Of a DNA stretch of 64,000 nucleotides, positions 1-7,813 are shown piece by piece (position 1 is the stretch's first letter; each line of letters starts with the position of its first letter). This DNA is from Pseudomonas sp. HR96 (GTDB lineage: Bacteria > Pseudomonadota > Gammaproteobacteria > Pseudomonadales > Pseudomonadaceae), in NCBI RefSeq assembly GCF_034059295.1, contig NZ_CP139141.1, positions 2,711,001-2,775,000 of the forward strand, in the 5' to 3' direction. The position numbers were made by a program, and so were the translations under genes. The notes below the pieces were generated by a model. It was not told the DNA's origin. It was given only the letters and a program-made list of their open reading frames with translations, and did not search any database.

Positions 1-656
1 AGATTGCTGCTGACCCCCTGGTTGAAATACAGCATGTTGACCGGGATCAGGCCTTCCTTGACCTCCGAACCGGGACGGCGCAGCGCCGAGACGTCGAGCG
101 GGTTGATGCTGTTGATCGAGTTGCCGATGAAGGTGCTCTCGCCCCAGCTGACCACCTGCTTGCCGGCGCGCACGCTGCCCGGCAAATCGGCGATGGTGTA
201 GTTGTGGTAGATGAAGGCGTCGAGGATCTCCGCGCCCGAGGAGCGGGCGGCGGTGTCGCGGCCGCTGTCGTCCACGTCGTACAGGTGCTGGTGGCCGTTC
301 TCCAGGGCGAAGTCATACCAGTACTTGGCGCGCACGAACACGCCGGTGTCCTGGTATTTGAGCTCAAGGTCGTGCACGCCCTTGAAGATCTCGGAGAACG
401 CCTGGCCCTTGTGAAAGTTCAGGCGCCCATCGTCGCTGGTGCGCGAGGATGCGGTGCCGCCGTTGGCCACACCGATGAACTTCTTGTCGGCGTTGCTGGT
501 GCCGATGCTCGTGCCGATCGACAGGGTCGAATCGAAACGGCCGGTGATTTCCCCAATGTCGAAGTCTGCGGCGTGGGCCGGCATTGCGCTGGCAGCCGCT
601 ACGGCCATCGCCAGGGCGTGGGGATACATAGTCCTCGTACCTTTCGTATTGTTCAT
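1..656 (-). CDS. DUF1302 family outer-envelope protein, C-terminus outside the window
   Basis: About 218 residues are visible; the frame stays open to the window edge, so the C-terminal part is missing. The N-terminus has a short basic start followed by a hydrophobic stretch rich in Ala and an Ala-His-Ala cleavage-like site, which looks like a signal peptide. The mature part opens FDIGEITGRFDSTLSIGTSI and continues with alternating polar and aromatic residues and the phrase SWGESTFIGNSINSINPLD, which I associate with DUF1302, a family predicted to form an outer-membrane beta-barrel. I chose the ATG at 656; an in-frame ATG at 629 has the better Shine-Dalgarno (GAGGAC) and is a real alternative. 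It is divergent from a YCF48-like protein and an RND exporter, partners usually seen with this family. The transported substrate is unknown. Confidence 0.7.
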   Translation of the reverse strand, partial: MNNTKGTRTMYPHALAMAVAAASAMPAHAADFDIGEITGRFDSTLSIGTSIGTSNADKKFIGVANGGTASSRTSDDGRLNFHKGQAFSEIFKGVHDLELKYQDTGVFVRAKYWYDFALENGHQHLYDVDDSGRDTAARSSGAEILDAFIYHNYTIADLPGSVRAGKQVVSWGESTFIGNSINSINPLDVSALRRPGSEVKEGLIPVNMLYFNQGVSSN

Positions 657-979
657 GCTGCTCTGCGCCCATACCCGCTATGTCAAAGACCCGGGGCCTT
701 GGCCCCGCTGGCTGCTGATGTCGGTAGCCGAGATCAGGTCTGGCGCATGGTAGGGAGCCAGGGGCGTTCTGCCTTCCAGCAAATTCTTATGCCTATAGCC
801 AAAGGTGAACTGGCCGTGGGGCAGGCGCCATCCGGGGGCGCCTTGCCTCTTCCCGGTGCGCGCGACTGGCTGGCTATTCCCCCCGGGTATAGCCATGAAA
901 ACTAACGTGATGCGCGAAATCGAACGCTCCCTAGAATGCCCCCAGGCCCGCTTTGCCAAGGGGCGCATAGTCAACGGCA
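657..979. promoter_or_regulatory. Divergent intergenic region with an 11-bp inverted repeat
   Basis: This 323-bp gap separates the divergent DUF1302 and YCF48-like genes and must hold both promoters. A near-perfect inverted repeat lies at 871-895: arms TGGCTATTCCC and GGGTATAGCCA (10 of 11 positions pair) around a 3-nt spacer. The half-motif TATAGCCA occurs again at 794-801. This is a plausible operator, but I recognise no known regulator site. I see no gene in the gap. Confidence 0.35.
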
Positions 980-1969
980 GTGGGAGTGGATGTGGTGGCA
1001 AGGCAGGCGATGGGGGCGGTAAGGGCGGTGGCCTGCGGGCTGTTGCTGGCGGCAGGGGCGGGCACGCAGGCAGCCGAGGCGAGGCCGGCGGCCCTGCTGC
1101 TGACGGATGTAGGCAGTGCCGGGGCGCGGCAGGTGGCGGTCGGCGATCGCGGGCAGATACTGCTCTCCGATGATCAGGGTCGGCACTGGCAGGCCGCGCG
1201 AACGCCCGGCGGGCCGTTGTTGACGGCGGTGTATTTCGTCGACGACCGGCACGGCTGGGCCGTGGGCCACGACGCCCGGATTCTCGCCAGCGCCGACGGC
1301 GGCGCCAGCTGGACCCTGCAGTTCCAGGACCCGGGCCGTCAGGCGCCCTTGCTCGGCCTGTGGTTCGCCGACCCGGATCACGGCCTGGCGGTGGGTGCCT
1401 ATGGCCTGCTGCTGGCCACCGACGATGGCGGTGCGCACTGGCAGGACGTCAGCGCGCGGCTGGACAACCCCGAGCAACTGCACCTCAACGCGATTACCGC
1501 GGTGCGCGGCGCCGGGCTGATGATCGTCGGCGAACAAGGGGTGATGTTCCGCTCCGCCGACGCCGGCCAGACCTGGCAGCGCCTGCAGGGCCCCTACAGT
1601 GGCTCGTGGTTCGGCGCCATCGCCACGGGGCAGGCGTCGACCCTGCTGGTGTATGGGCTGCGCGGGCACCTGTACCGCTCCAGCGACTTTGGCGCGAGCT
1701 GGCAGGCCTGCGCCTTGCCCGGCGACACCGCGCCGCTGGACGCCGGCCTGGCCGGCGCCACGCGCCTGCCCGACGGCTCGTTGGTGCTGGTCGGCAGCGG
1801 CGGGGCGGTGCTGCGCAGCCTCGACGACGGGCGCAGTTTCAGCCGGGTGCAGCGGCCCGACCGGCGCGATCTCGCCGCCGTCGTGGCGTTGCCCGAGGGC
1901 CTGCTGCTGGTGGGCCAAGGCGGCGCGCACCGCGCCGCCAACAGCGGCCTTGAGGAGCCACAGCCATGA
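980..1969 (+). CDS. YCF48/BNR-repeat periplasmic protein
   Basis: 329 residues from a GTG start at 980; an ATG at 1010 (MGAVRAVACGLLL) is also possible and would give a tighter signal peptide ending near Gly-Thr-Gln-Ala. The body is a run of BNR/Asp-box-like repeats: ILLSDDQGRHWQ, ILASADGGASWTL, LLATDDGGAHWQD, MFRSADAGQTWQR, LYRSSDFGASWQA and VLRSLDDGRSFSR. This is the beta-propeller pattern of YCF48/Hcf136-like proteins. In bacteria these have nothing to do with photosynthesis. The stop overlaps the start of the RND exporter by 4 bp, so the two are translationally coupled. I infer that it is an exported accessory of that exporter; direct function is unknown. Confidence 0.75.
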   Translation: MGVDVVARQAMGAVRAVACGLLLAAGAGTQAAEARPAALLLTDVGSAGARQVAVGDRGQILLSDDQGRHWQAARTPGGPLLTAVYFVDDRHGWAVGHDARILASADGGASWTLQFQDPGRQAPLLGLWFADPDHGLAVGAYGLLLATDDGGAHWQDVSARLDNPEQLHLNAITAVRGAGLMIVGEQGVMFRSADAGQTWQRLQGPYSGSWFGAIATGQASTLLVYGLRGHLYRSSDFGASWQACALPGDTAPLDAGLAGATRLPDGSLVLVGSGGAVLRSLDDGRSFSRVQRPDRRDLAAVVALPEGLLLVGQGGAHRAANSGLEEPQP

Positions 1970-4326
1970 TCAGCCAGCAACCCATTGCCGCGAAACCCAC
2001 GCGCCTTGAACAACTCATCTTCAACCATCGCCCCCTGGTCATCGCGCTGTGCCTGCTGCTCAGCCTGGTGCTGGGCTGGCAGGCCAGCCTGATTCGCCCG
2101 GCCACCAGCTTCGAGAAGATGATCCCGCTGCAGCATCCGTTCATCCAGCGCATGCTCGAGCATCGCCAGGACCTGGCCAACCTGGGCAACACCGTGCGCA
2201 TCTCGGTGCAGGCGCTGCACGGCGATATCTTCGACCCGGCCTACATGGACACCCTGCACCGGATCAATGACGAAGCCTTCTACCTGCCGGGCGTCGACCG
2301 CGCGGGCCTCAAGTCACTGTGGAGCCCCAGCGTGCGCTGGACCGAGGTCACCGAGGAGGGGTTCGCCGGCGGCGAAGTCATCCCGCAGAGCTACGACGGC
2401 TCGGCGCCAAGCCTGGAGCAGCTGCGCAGCAACGTGCTGCGCTCCGGCCAGGTCGGGCGCCTGGTGGCCAATGATTTCAAGTCGAGCATCGTCGAGATCC
2501 CGTTGCTGGAGGCCTACCCGGACCCGGCCACCCCCGGCAAGCTGATCGCGCTGGACTACCAGCAATTCTCGCACCTGCTCGAAGCGCACATCCGCGAGCC
2601 GTTCCAGGCGCAGAACCCCAACGTGCAGGTGCACATCGTCGGCTTCGCCAAGAAGGTCGGCGACCTGATCGACGGCCTGGCCATGGTCGTGGTGTTCTTT
2701 GCCGTGGCCTTCGTCATCACCCTGGTGCTGCTGTACGCCTTTACCCGCTGCGTGCGCAGCACCCTGGCGGTGTTGAGCACTACCCTGGTGGCCATCGTCT
2801 GGCAGCTGGGCCTGATGCACGCACTGGGCTTTGGCCTTGACCCCTATTCGATGCTGGTGCCGTTCCTGATCTTCGCCATCGGCATCTCCCACGGCGTGCA
2901 GAAGATCAACGGCATCGCCTTGCAGTCCGGCGACGCCGACAGCGCCCTCACCGCCGCGCGGCGTACCTTCCGCCAGCTGTTTCTACCCGGGATGATCGCC
3001 ATCCTGGCCGACGCCGTGGGCTTCATCACCCTGCTGATCATCGACATCGGCGTGATCCGCGAACTGGCCATCGGCGCCTCGATCGGCGTGGCGGTCATCG
3101 TGCTGACCAACCTGGTCCTGCTGCCGGTGGCGATTTCCTACGTCGGCATCAGCCCGGCGGCGGTGCGCCGCAGCCGCCAGGACGCGGTGCGCGAGCATCC
3201 GTTCTGGCGCCTGCTGGCCAACTTCGCCAAGCCACGGGTGGCGCGCCTGTCGCTGGGCCTGGCGCTGCTCGCTCTCGGCGCCGGCCTGTGGTACGGCCAC
3301 AACCTGAAAGTCGGCGATCTCGATCAGGGCGCGCCAGAGCTGCGCGCCGACTCGCGCTACAACCGCGACAACCAGTTTCTCGTCGAGCACTACAGCAGCA
3401 GCGCCGACGTACTGGTGGTGATGGTCAAGACAGCGCCCGAGGGCTGCTCGCGCTACGACACCCTGAGCGCCATGGACGAGCTCATGTGGCAGCTGGACAA
3501 CACCGCCGGGGTGCAGTCGACACTGTCGCTGGTCAGCGTGGCCAAACAAGTGATCAAGGGCATGAACGAGGGCAGCCTGAAATGGCAGACCCTGTCGCGC
3601 AACCGCGAGGTCCTCAACAGCGCCACCGTGCACGCCGACGGCCTGTACAACGGGGACTGTTCGCTGACGCCGCTGCTGGTCTACCTCAACGACCACAAGG
3701 CCGAGACCCTCGACCGCGCCGTGGCCGTGGTGCGCCAGTTCGCCGCCAGCCATGACCGCGACGGCCTGGAATTTCAGCTGGCGGCGGGCAATGCCGGCAT
3801 CGAGGCGGCCACCAACGAGGTGGTCCGCCAGGCCGACCTGCGCATCCTCCTGCTGGTCTATGCCTGTGTCGCGCTGATGTGCCTGGTCATCTTCCGCTCC
3901 TGGGCCGCGACCCTGTGCATCGTCCTGCCGCTGGTGCTGACCTCGGTGCTGGGCAACGCGCTTATGGCGTTCATGGGCATCGGCGTCAAGGTCGCCACCT
4001 TGCCGGTGGTGGCATTGGGCGTGGGCATCGGCGTGGATTACGGCATCTATATCTACAGCCGCCTGGCCAGCTTCCTGCAGGCCGGCCTGCCGTTGCAGGA
4101 AGCCTATTACCAGACTTTGAAGTCCACCGGCCGCGCCGTGCTGTTCACCGGCCTGTGCCTGGCCATCGGCGTGTGCACCTGGATCTTCTCGGCGATCAAG
4201 TTCCAGGCCGACATGGGCCTGATGCTGACCTTCATGTTGCTGTGGAACATGCTCGGGGCGCTGTGGCTGCTGCCGGCACTGGCGGTGTATGTGCTGAGGC
4301 GGCGTGGGGTGGTGGGGGTGGGGTGA
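1966..4326 (+). CDS. RND superfamily (MMPL-like) exporter
   Basis: 786 residues in the two-fold RND layout. One membrane segment near residues 24-44 is followed by a large periplasmic loop to about residue 230, then a five-helix bundle to about 400. The same pattern repeats, with a membrane segment near 425, a loop, and helices from about 625 to the end. The second bundle carries GVGIGVDYGIYIYSRL near residue 690, the conserved acidic transmembrane motif expected for proton coupling. The length is that of hydrophobe/amphiphile or lipid RND exporters rather than the roughly 1040 residues of AcrB-type multidrug pumps, and no membrane fusion protein lies beside it. It forms a 4-bp-overlap operon with the YCF48-like gene and ends 13 bp from the convergent yhaV. 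The substrate cannot be read from sequence; lipid-like molecules are a guess from the family. Confidence 0.85.
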   Translation: MISQQPIAAKPTRLEQLIFNHRPLVIALCLLLSLVLGWQASLIRPATSFEKMIPLQHPFIQRMLEHRQDLANLGNTVRISVQALHGDIFDPAYMDTLHRINDEAFYLPGVDRAGLKSLWSPSVRWTEVTEEGFAGGEVIPQSYDGSAPSLEQLRSNVLRSGQVGRLVANDFKSSIVEIPLLEAYPDPATPGKLIALDYQQFSHLLEAHIREPFQAQNPNVQVHIVGFAKKVGDLIDGLAMVVVFFAVAFVITLVLLYAFTRCVRSTLAVLSTTLVAIVWQLGLMHALGFGLDPYSMLVPFLIFAIGISHGVQKINGIALQSGDADSALTAARRTFRQLFLPGMIAILADAVGFITLLIIDIGVIRELAIGASIGVAVIVLTNLVLLPVAISYVGISPAAVRRSRQDAVREHPFWRLLANFAKPRVARLSLGLALLALGAGLWYGHNLKVGDLDQGAPELRADSRYNRDNQFLVEHYSSSADVLVVMVKTAPEGCSRYDTLSAMDELMWQLDNTAGVQSTLSLVSVAKQVIKGMNEGSLKWQTLSRNREVLNSATVHADGLYNGDCSLTPLLVYLNDHKAETLDRAVAVVRQFAASHDRDGLEFQLAAGNAGIEAATNEVVRQADLRILLLVYACVALMCLVIFRSWAATLCIVLPLVLTSVLGNALMAFMGIGVKVATLPVVALGVGIGVDYGIYIYSRLASFLQAGLPLQEAYYQTLKSTGRAVLFTGLCLAIGVCTWIFSAIKFQADMGLMLTFMLLWNMLGALWLLPALAVYVLRRRGVVGVG

Positions 4327-4339
4327 GGGCGGTTCGAGC

Positions 4340-4798
4340 TCAGCTCAGATTGTTGTCGCGCTGCGCTGATGCGATCAAGGCATCCCAGTCATCGGGTGGG
4401 TTGCCCCGGCCCAGCATCCTCTCGAACACGGCGTAAGGATCTGACCGGCTGCCTGCCGAGCGCAGGGTCTGCTCATCGTTGACCCAAGCGTAGACGATGA
4501 CCCTGGACTTGGAGTCATAGCGGAAGAACAGTCGAAATCGCCGGCCGACCTTCGCTCTTCGCCAGTGGCGGTAAGCGGTACCCAGCGTATTGCCCTGGCG
4601 GAACTCGTCTCGCGCCGGATCGCCGGGAACCGTGTCGAGCATCAACTGACTCAGCGCGCGCAGCAGTTTGACGTTGGCGTTGTTTGCGCATCCCTCAGGA
4701 TCATGCTGCTCGGCTCGCCGGGCGGCCTCTTGCAGCCGGCGTAATTGTGCGACCACGCCTTCGTGAAACAGCAGTGTCCAGCCATGGCGCTGCGTCAA
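4340..4798 (-). CDS. yhaV: YhaV-family ribonuclease toxin
   Basis: 152 residues, starting TQRHGWTLLFHEGVVAQL and containing the family segment GNTLGTAYRHWRRAKVGRRFRLFFRY, then VIVYAWVNDEQTLR. These match YhaV, a RelE-fold mRNA interferase that cuts RNA until bound by PrlF. The arginine-rich stretch near residues 72-95 is the likely active surface. The start codon overlaps the stop of the upstream antitoxin by 4 bp, the usual antitoxin-first order. The length is near the 154 residues of E. coli YhaV and no frame damage is visible, so the module looks intact. Confidence 0.9.
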   Translation of the reverse strand: MTQRHGWTLLFHEGVVAQLRRLQEAARRAEQHDPEGCANNANVKLLRALSQLMLDTVPGDPARDEFRQGNTLGTAYRHWRRAKVGRRFRLFFRYDSKSRVIVYAWVNDEQTLRSAGSRSDPYAVFERMLGRGNPPDDWDALIASAQRDNNLS

Positions 4799-5112
4799 AG
4801 CGCAACCTCGCCCTCGATATCTTCATCCAGGTTCAAATCATGGCCTGTATAGCCCTGCAAGGTATGGGTCAAATCGGCTGGCAACGCCGTCAGGTGGCGC
4901 CCCGCGCGAATGTCCGCCTCCAGCAGGTCGAGAAACGCGCCAATGGCCGGGTCTTCATGCGGTGTAGCGGCTCGCGTGACGATGATCTCGCCATCGCGAA
5001 GGTCGAAAGCGATCTTGCCGCCCGTATCAAGCCCTAACAGTTGTCGAACGGCCTTGGGCAAGGTGATCTGCCCCTTGGAGGTCAGCGTGGCGGTTTCATG
5101 GATGGCTGGCAT
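4795..5112 (-). CDS. prlF: PrlF-family antitoxin (AbrB/SpoVT-like)
   Basis: 105 residues from MPAIHETATLTSKGQITLPK. The TSKGQITLPKAVRQLLGL segment is the swapped-hairpin AbrB DNA-binding domain; the acidic C-terminal half (LDLLEADIRAG, LDEDIEGEV) would bind the toxin. An in-frame ATG at 5139 exists, but I prefer 5112. It has GGAGC eight bases upstream, and 5139 lies two bases from a palindrome between the promoter elements, which leaves no room for a leader. PrlF normally neutralises YhaV and represses its own operon as the complex. Confidence 0.87.
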   Translation of the reverse strand: MPAIHETATLTSKGQITLPKAVRQLLGLDTGGKIAFDLRDGEIIVTRAATPHEDPAIGAFLDLLEADIRAGRHLTALPADLTHTLQGYTGHDLNLDEDIEGEVAL

Positions 5113-5132
5113 GGCGGTGCTCCGGGTCCGAA

Positions 5133-5168
5133 TGGTCATAAAGTAAGGAAATATCCTTACTTAGTCAA
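5133..5168 (-). promoter_or_regulatory. prlF-yhaV promoter with palindromic operator
   Basis: On the minus strand TTGACT (5168-5163) is followed after exactly 17 bp by a weak -10, TACTTT (5145-5140). The spacer is almost filled by a palindrome at 5142-5161 with 8-bp perfect arms AGTAAGGA and TCCTTACT around AATA. A repressor here would sit between the -35 and -10. PrlF/AbrB-type antitoxins autoregulate, so this is the natural operator; the assignment is inferred from position. Confidence 0.6.
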
Positions 5169-5457
5169 ATGGGTCACGTAGAGCCGAAGCGTGTAGATGG
5201 GTCAATTTGCCTTCCTTGGCAATGGTACCCGACGCAGCATCCTTGATCGGCTAACGGTGAGCGATGATCGAGAAACGCGATGGCGTACCAGGAAACCAGT
5301 CCAGAGCCAGGAGCACCGAGGATGCCCTAGTACACCTGCCTCGCCGCGACATGCTTCGATTTCGATCGCTTGGTCTTCAATGCGCTTATAAGTCTGCGTA
5401 TGAACATCGGTGGTGTCAGCGAGCCTGTCTGGATCGCTGGGCCTGCCATTCCGGTTG
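5169..5457. other. Intergenic region between prlF and the LysR gene
   Basis: 289 bp upstream of prlF and downstream of the LysR stop. It contains no gene, hairpin or repeat that I can support; short open frames here have no family resemblance. Confidence 0.5.
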
Positions 5458-6372
5458 TCAGAGGCTATCCGGATCCCCAAAAAACATCTGAATCCGCGAC
5501 CGCAACCAACGCTCACCCGGATCATTATCCTGCGACCCGCGCCAGGCCATGTGCAGCTCGTAGGTCTGCATCTCCAGCGGCGGATCCTCGGCGCGAACGC
5601 CGCCAGCGGCGGTCAGGGCCTCGGCGGTGTAGTCGGGGACCATGGCGATGATGTCGGTACCGCTGATCAGCGTGCTCAGGCCGTTGAACTGCGGCACGGC
5701 GAGGACCACGTGGCGCTTGCGGTCGAGTTTTTCCAGGGCGGTGTCGATGAAGCCGCTCAGGTCCCCGGCGTAGGACACCAGCGCGTGCGGGCGGGCGCAG
5801 AAGTCGTCGAGGCTGAGTGGGCCGGGCACGCTGTCGGCGCGCAGCAGCTTGGGGGTGCTGCGGCGCAGCACCTTGCGCTTGGCGTTGGCTGGAAGTTCGT
5901 TGGTGTAGCTGACGCCGATGGAGATCTCCCCGGAGGCGAGCAGCGCTGGCATTAGGATGTAGTTGGCGCGGCGCACCACCAGCACGATGCCGGGCGCTTC
6001 GGCGCGCAGGCGCTTGAGCAGCAGCGGCAGCAGGGCGAACTCGGCGTCGTCGGACAGGCCGATGCGAAACACCGCGGTGCTGGTGGCCGGGTCGAAGTCG
6101 GCGGCGCGGCTGACGGCGGTGGAGATAGAGTCCAGCGCTGGCGACAGCAGGGCGAAGATCTCCACCGCGCGCGCCGACGGCTCCATGCTGCGCCCGGTGC
6201 GCACGAACAGCGGGTCGTCGAACAACCCGCGCAGACGCGACAGCGCGGCGCTGATGGCCGGCTGGCCGAGGAAGAGTTTTTCCGCGGCGCGGGTCACGCT
6301 GCGTTCGTGCATCAGGGTTTCGAAGACGATCAAGAGGTTCAGGTCGACGCGGCGCAAGTCGTTTCGATTCAT
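5458..6372 (-). CDS. LysR-family transcriptional regulator
   Basis: 304 residues. The N-terminal winged helix-turn-helix is clear: DLNLLIVFETLMHERSVTRA, then AAEKLFLGQPAISAALSRLR, then DDPLFVR (residues 10-62). The rest is a periplasmic-binding-like effector domain (FRIGLSDDAEFALLPLLLKR onward). The protein resembles the NodD/NahR-like branch of the family by its DPLFVRTGRSMEPSARA segment. It is divergent from the quinone-reductase-like gene at 6588, across 215 bp, and by the usual LysR arrangement probably controls it. The effector is unknown. Confidence 0.9.
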   Translation of the reverse strand: MNRNDLRRVDLNLLIVFETLMHERSVTRAAEKLFLGQPAISAALSRLRGLFDDPLFVRTGRSMEPSARAVEIFALLSPALDSISTAVSRAADFDPATSTAVFRIGLSDDAEFALLPLLLKRLRAEAPGIVLVVRRANYILMPALLASGEISIGVSYTNELPANAKRKVLRRSTPKLLRADSVPGPLSLDDFCARPHALVSYAGDLSGFIDTALEKLDRKRHVVLAVPQFNGLSTLISGTDIIAMVPDYTAEALTAAGGVRAEDPPLEMQTYELHMAWRGSQDNDPGERWLRSRIQMFFGDPDSL

Positions 6373-6587
6373 CCGGGTTCGCTTCGCTGAAAATGAAGAA
6401 GATGGGACGCGGCGTGAATCTTACGGGTAAAGGCTGTTAATCTGCACCGGAAAAATGAGTTTTCCTGCAGCCTGCAGGTCCATTAATCAATGGCAGGCAT
6501 GGTGACTATCAATCGCCACTGATGGTCTGGCGGCCTAAGCCCGTATAGAGTTCAGGGCATTAGAGGTTCAATAAGGCGAGGTTTGCG
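6373..6587. promoter_or_regulatory. Divergent LysR / reductase promoter region
   Basis: The gap contains an imperfect dyad CCTGCAGCCTGCAGG at 6464-6478, followed by an AT-rich ATTAATCAAT. Either could be part of a LysR T-N11-A type site. The downstream gene has a strong Shine-Dalgarno (AAGGCGAGG) before its ATG. Confidence 0.3.
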
Positions 6588-7604
6588 ATGTCCCGCACGA
6601 TTCGTTTCCACAAGTTTGGTCCGGCCGATGTGCTCAAATGCGAAGAGCATGCGGCGCCGTCTCCGGCAGCCGGGGAAGTGCAGGTGCGGGTCGAAGCGAT
6701 CGGCATCAGCTGGTACGACATTCTCTGGCGGCAGAACCTGGCGCCCTCCCAGGCACGTCTGCCGGCTGGTATCGGTCAGGAAATGGCCGGGGTGATCACC
6801 GCCGTCGGCGAGGGTGTCAGCGAGTTCGCCGTGGGCGACAAGGTGGCCAGCTTCCCCGGTCAGAGCCCCAACGACTACCCGGTCAGTGGCGAGCTGATCC
6901 TGATGCCGACCCACTCGCTGACCCGTTATCCGGAGATCCTCACCCCGGTCGAAGCCGCCGTGCACTACACGCCGATGCTGCTGGCCTGGTTTGCCTACGT
7001 CGAACTGGCCCGCACCAAGCCCGGGCAATACGCTCTGGTGACGGACGCCAGCCACTGCGCAGGGCCGGCCTTTGTCCAGCTGGGCAAGGCCTTGGGCATC
7101 AAGGTGATCGCCGCGACCAAGCAGCCTGAACAGCGCGAATACCTGCTGGCCCTGGGCGCCGAGAAGGTCATCGTCACCGAAGAACAGGATCTGCTGTTGC
7201 AGATCCGCAAGTACACCCAGGATCGTGGCGTGGACATGGTCCTCGATGGCCTGGGCGGGCCGCAGATGGCCCTGTTGGGCGATGTCCTGGCGCCGCGCGG
7301 CAGCCTGGTGCTGTATGGCCTGCAGGGCGGCAACCAGACGCCGTTCCCGGCCTGCGCGGCGTTCCAGAAGAATATCCAGTTCTTCGTGCACTGCCTGGGC
7401 AACTTCATCGGCAAGCCTGAGCTGGGCATTGCCCAGGACAGCGAAGCGGTGCAACGAGCCCTGCGCGACATCAACCAGCTCACGGCCGATCGCGTGCTGG
7501 TGCCCCAGGTGACCAAGGTGTTTCCTTTCGAGGAATTCGTCGCGGCCCACCGTTACATGGACCAATGCCCGTGCGGAGGCCGTGTGGCCCTGCAGATCGG
7601 CTGA
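6588..7604 (+). CDS. Zinc-independent quinone oxidoreductase-like MDR protein
   Basis: 338 residues of the medium-chain dehydrogenase/reductase fold: a GroES-like catalytic domain (about 1-150), then a nucleotide-binding domain (150-280). The usual GHE zinc motif is GQE here (IGQEMAGVITAVGEGVSEF), and I see no structural-zinc cysteine cluster. I therefore place it with NAD(P)H:quinone/enoyl reductases rather than alcohol dehydrogenases. The cofactor loop ALVTDASHCAGPAFVQLGKA is degenerate compared with the usual AxxGGxG. Its divergent LysR neighbour suggests induction by a small aromatic or electrophilic compound. The substrate is not determinable. Confidence 0.8.
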   Translation: MSRTIRFHKFGPADVLKCEEHAAPSPAAGEVQVRVEAIGISWYDILWRQNLAPSQARLPAGIGQEMAGVITAVGEGVSEFAVGDKVASFPGQSPNDYPVSGELILMPTHSLTRYPEILTPVEAAVHYTPMLLAWFAYVELARTKPGQYALVTDASHCAGPAFVQLGKALGIKVIAATKQPEQREYLLALGAEKVIVTEEQDLLLQIRKYTQDRGVDMVLDGLGGPQMALLGDVLAPRGSLVLYGLQGGNQTPFPACAAFQKNIQFFVHCLGNFIGKPELGIAQDSEAVQRALRDINQLTADRVLVPQVTKVFPFEEFVAAHRYMDQCPCGGRVALQIG

Positions 7605-7653
7605 CCACTGCCGATCGAACCTGTAAAACGGCTCACGCCGCCTGCCTGAAACC

Positions 7654-7678
7654 CTGTGGAATCTGACCGATTCCACAG
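7654..7678 (+). terminator. Hairpin after the quinone reductase-like gene
   Basis: A perfect 10-bp stem, CTGTGGAATC and GATTCCACAG, closes a 5-nt loop 50 bp after the stop codon. No strong T tract follows, so termination would be weak or the hairpin may protect the mRNA end. Confidence 0.45.
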
Positions 7679-7775
7679 CCCTCGCAACATTTGTCAGAAA
7701 TTTCCCTATTCATTTTCGGAAAACGGGCGTTGTTCCGCACCCGTCCCATGGGTTGTCATCACCTGGCGAATTTTC

Positions 7776-7794
7776 AGTGTCGGTCGCTGACACT
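7776..7794. promoter_or_regulatory. Inverted repeat before the PP-loop gene
   Basis: AGTGTC and GACACT form 6-bp arms 7 bp apart, ending 19 bp before the ATG at 7814. The position would suit an operator for the MocR-type regulator encoded by the second gene of the unit, but this is inference only. Confidence 0.25.
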
Positions 7795-7813
7795 CCAGCC
7801 GTCGGGTATCTCC

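Noticed and set aside
980..1969. Photosystem II assembly factor annotation for the YCF48-like gene
   Set aside because: The name comes from a plastid homologue; the gene sits with an RND exporter in a non-photosynthetic genome type.
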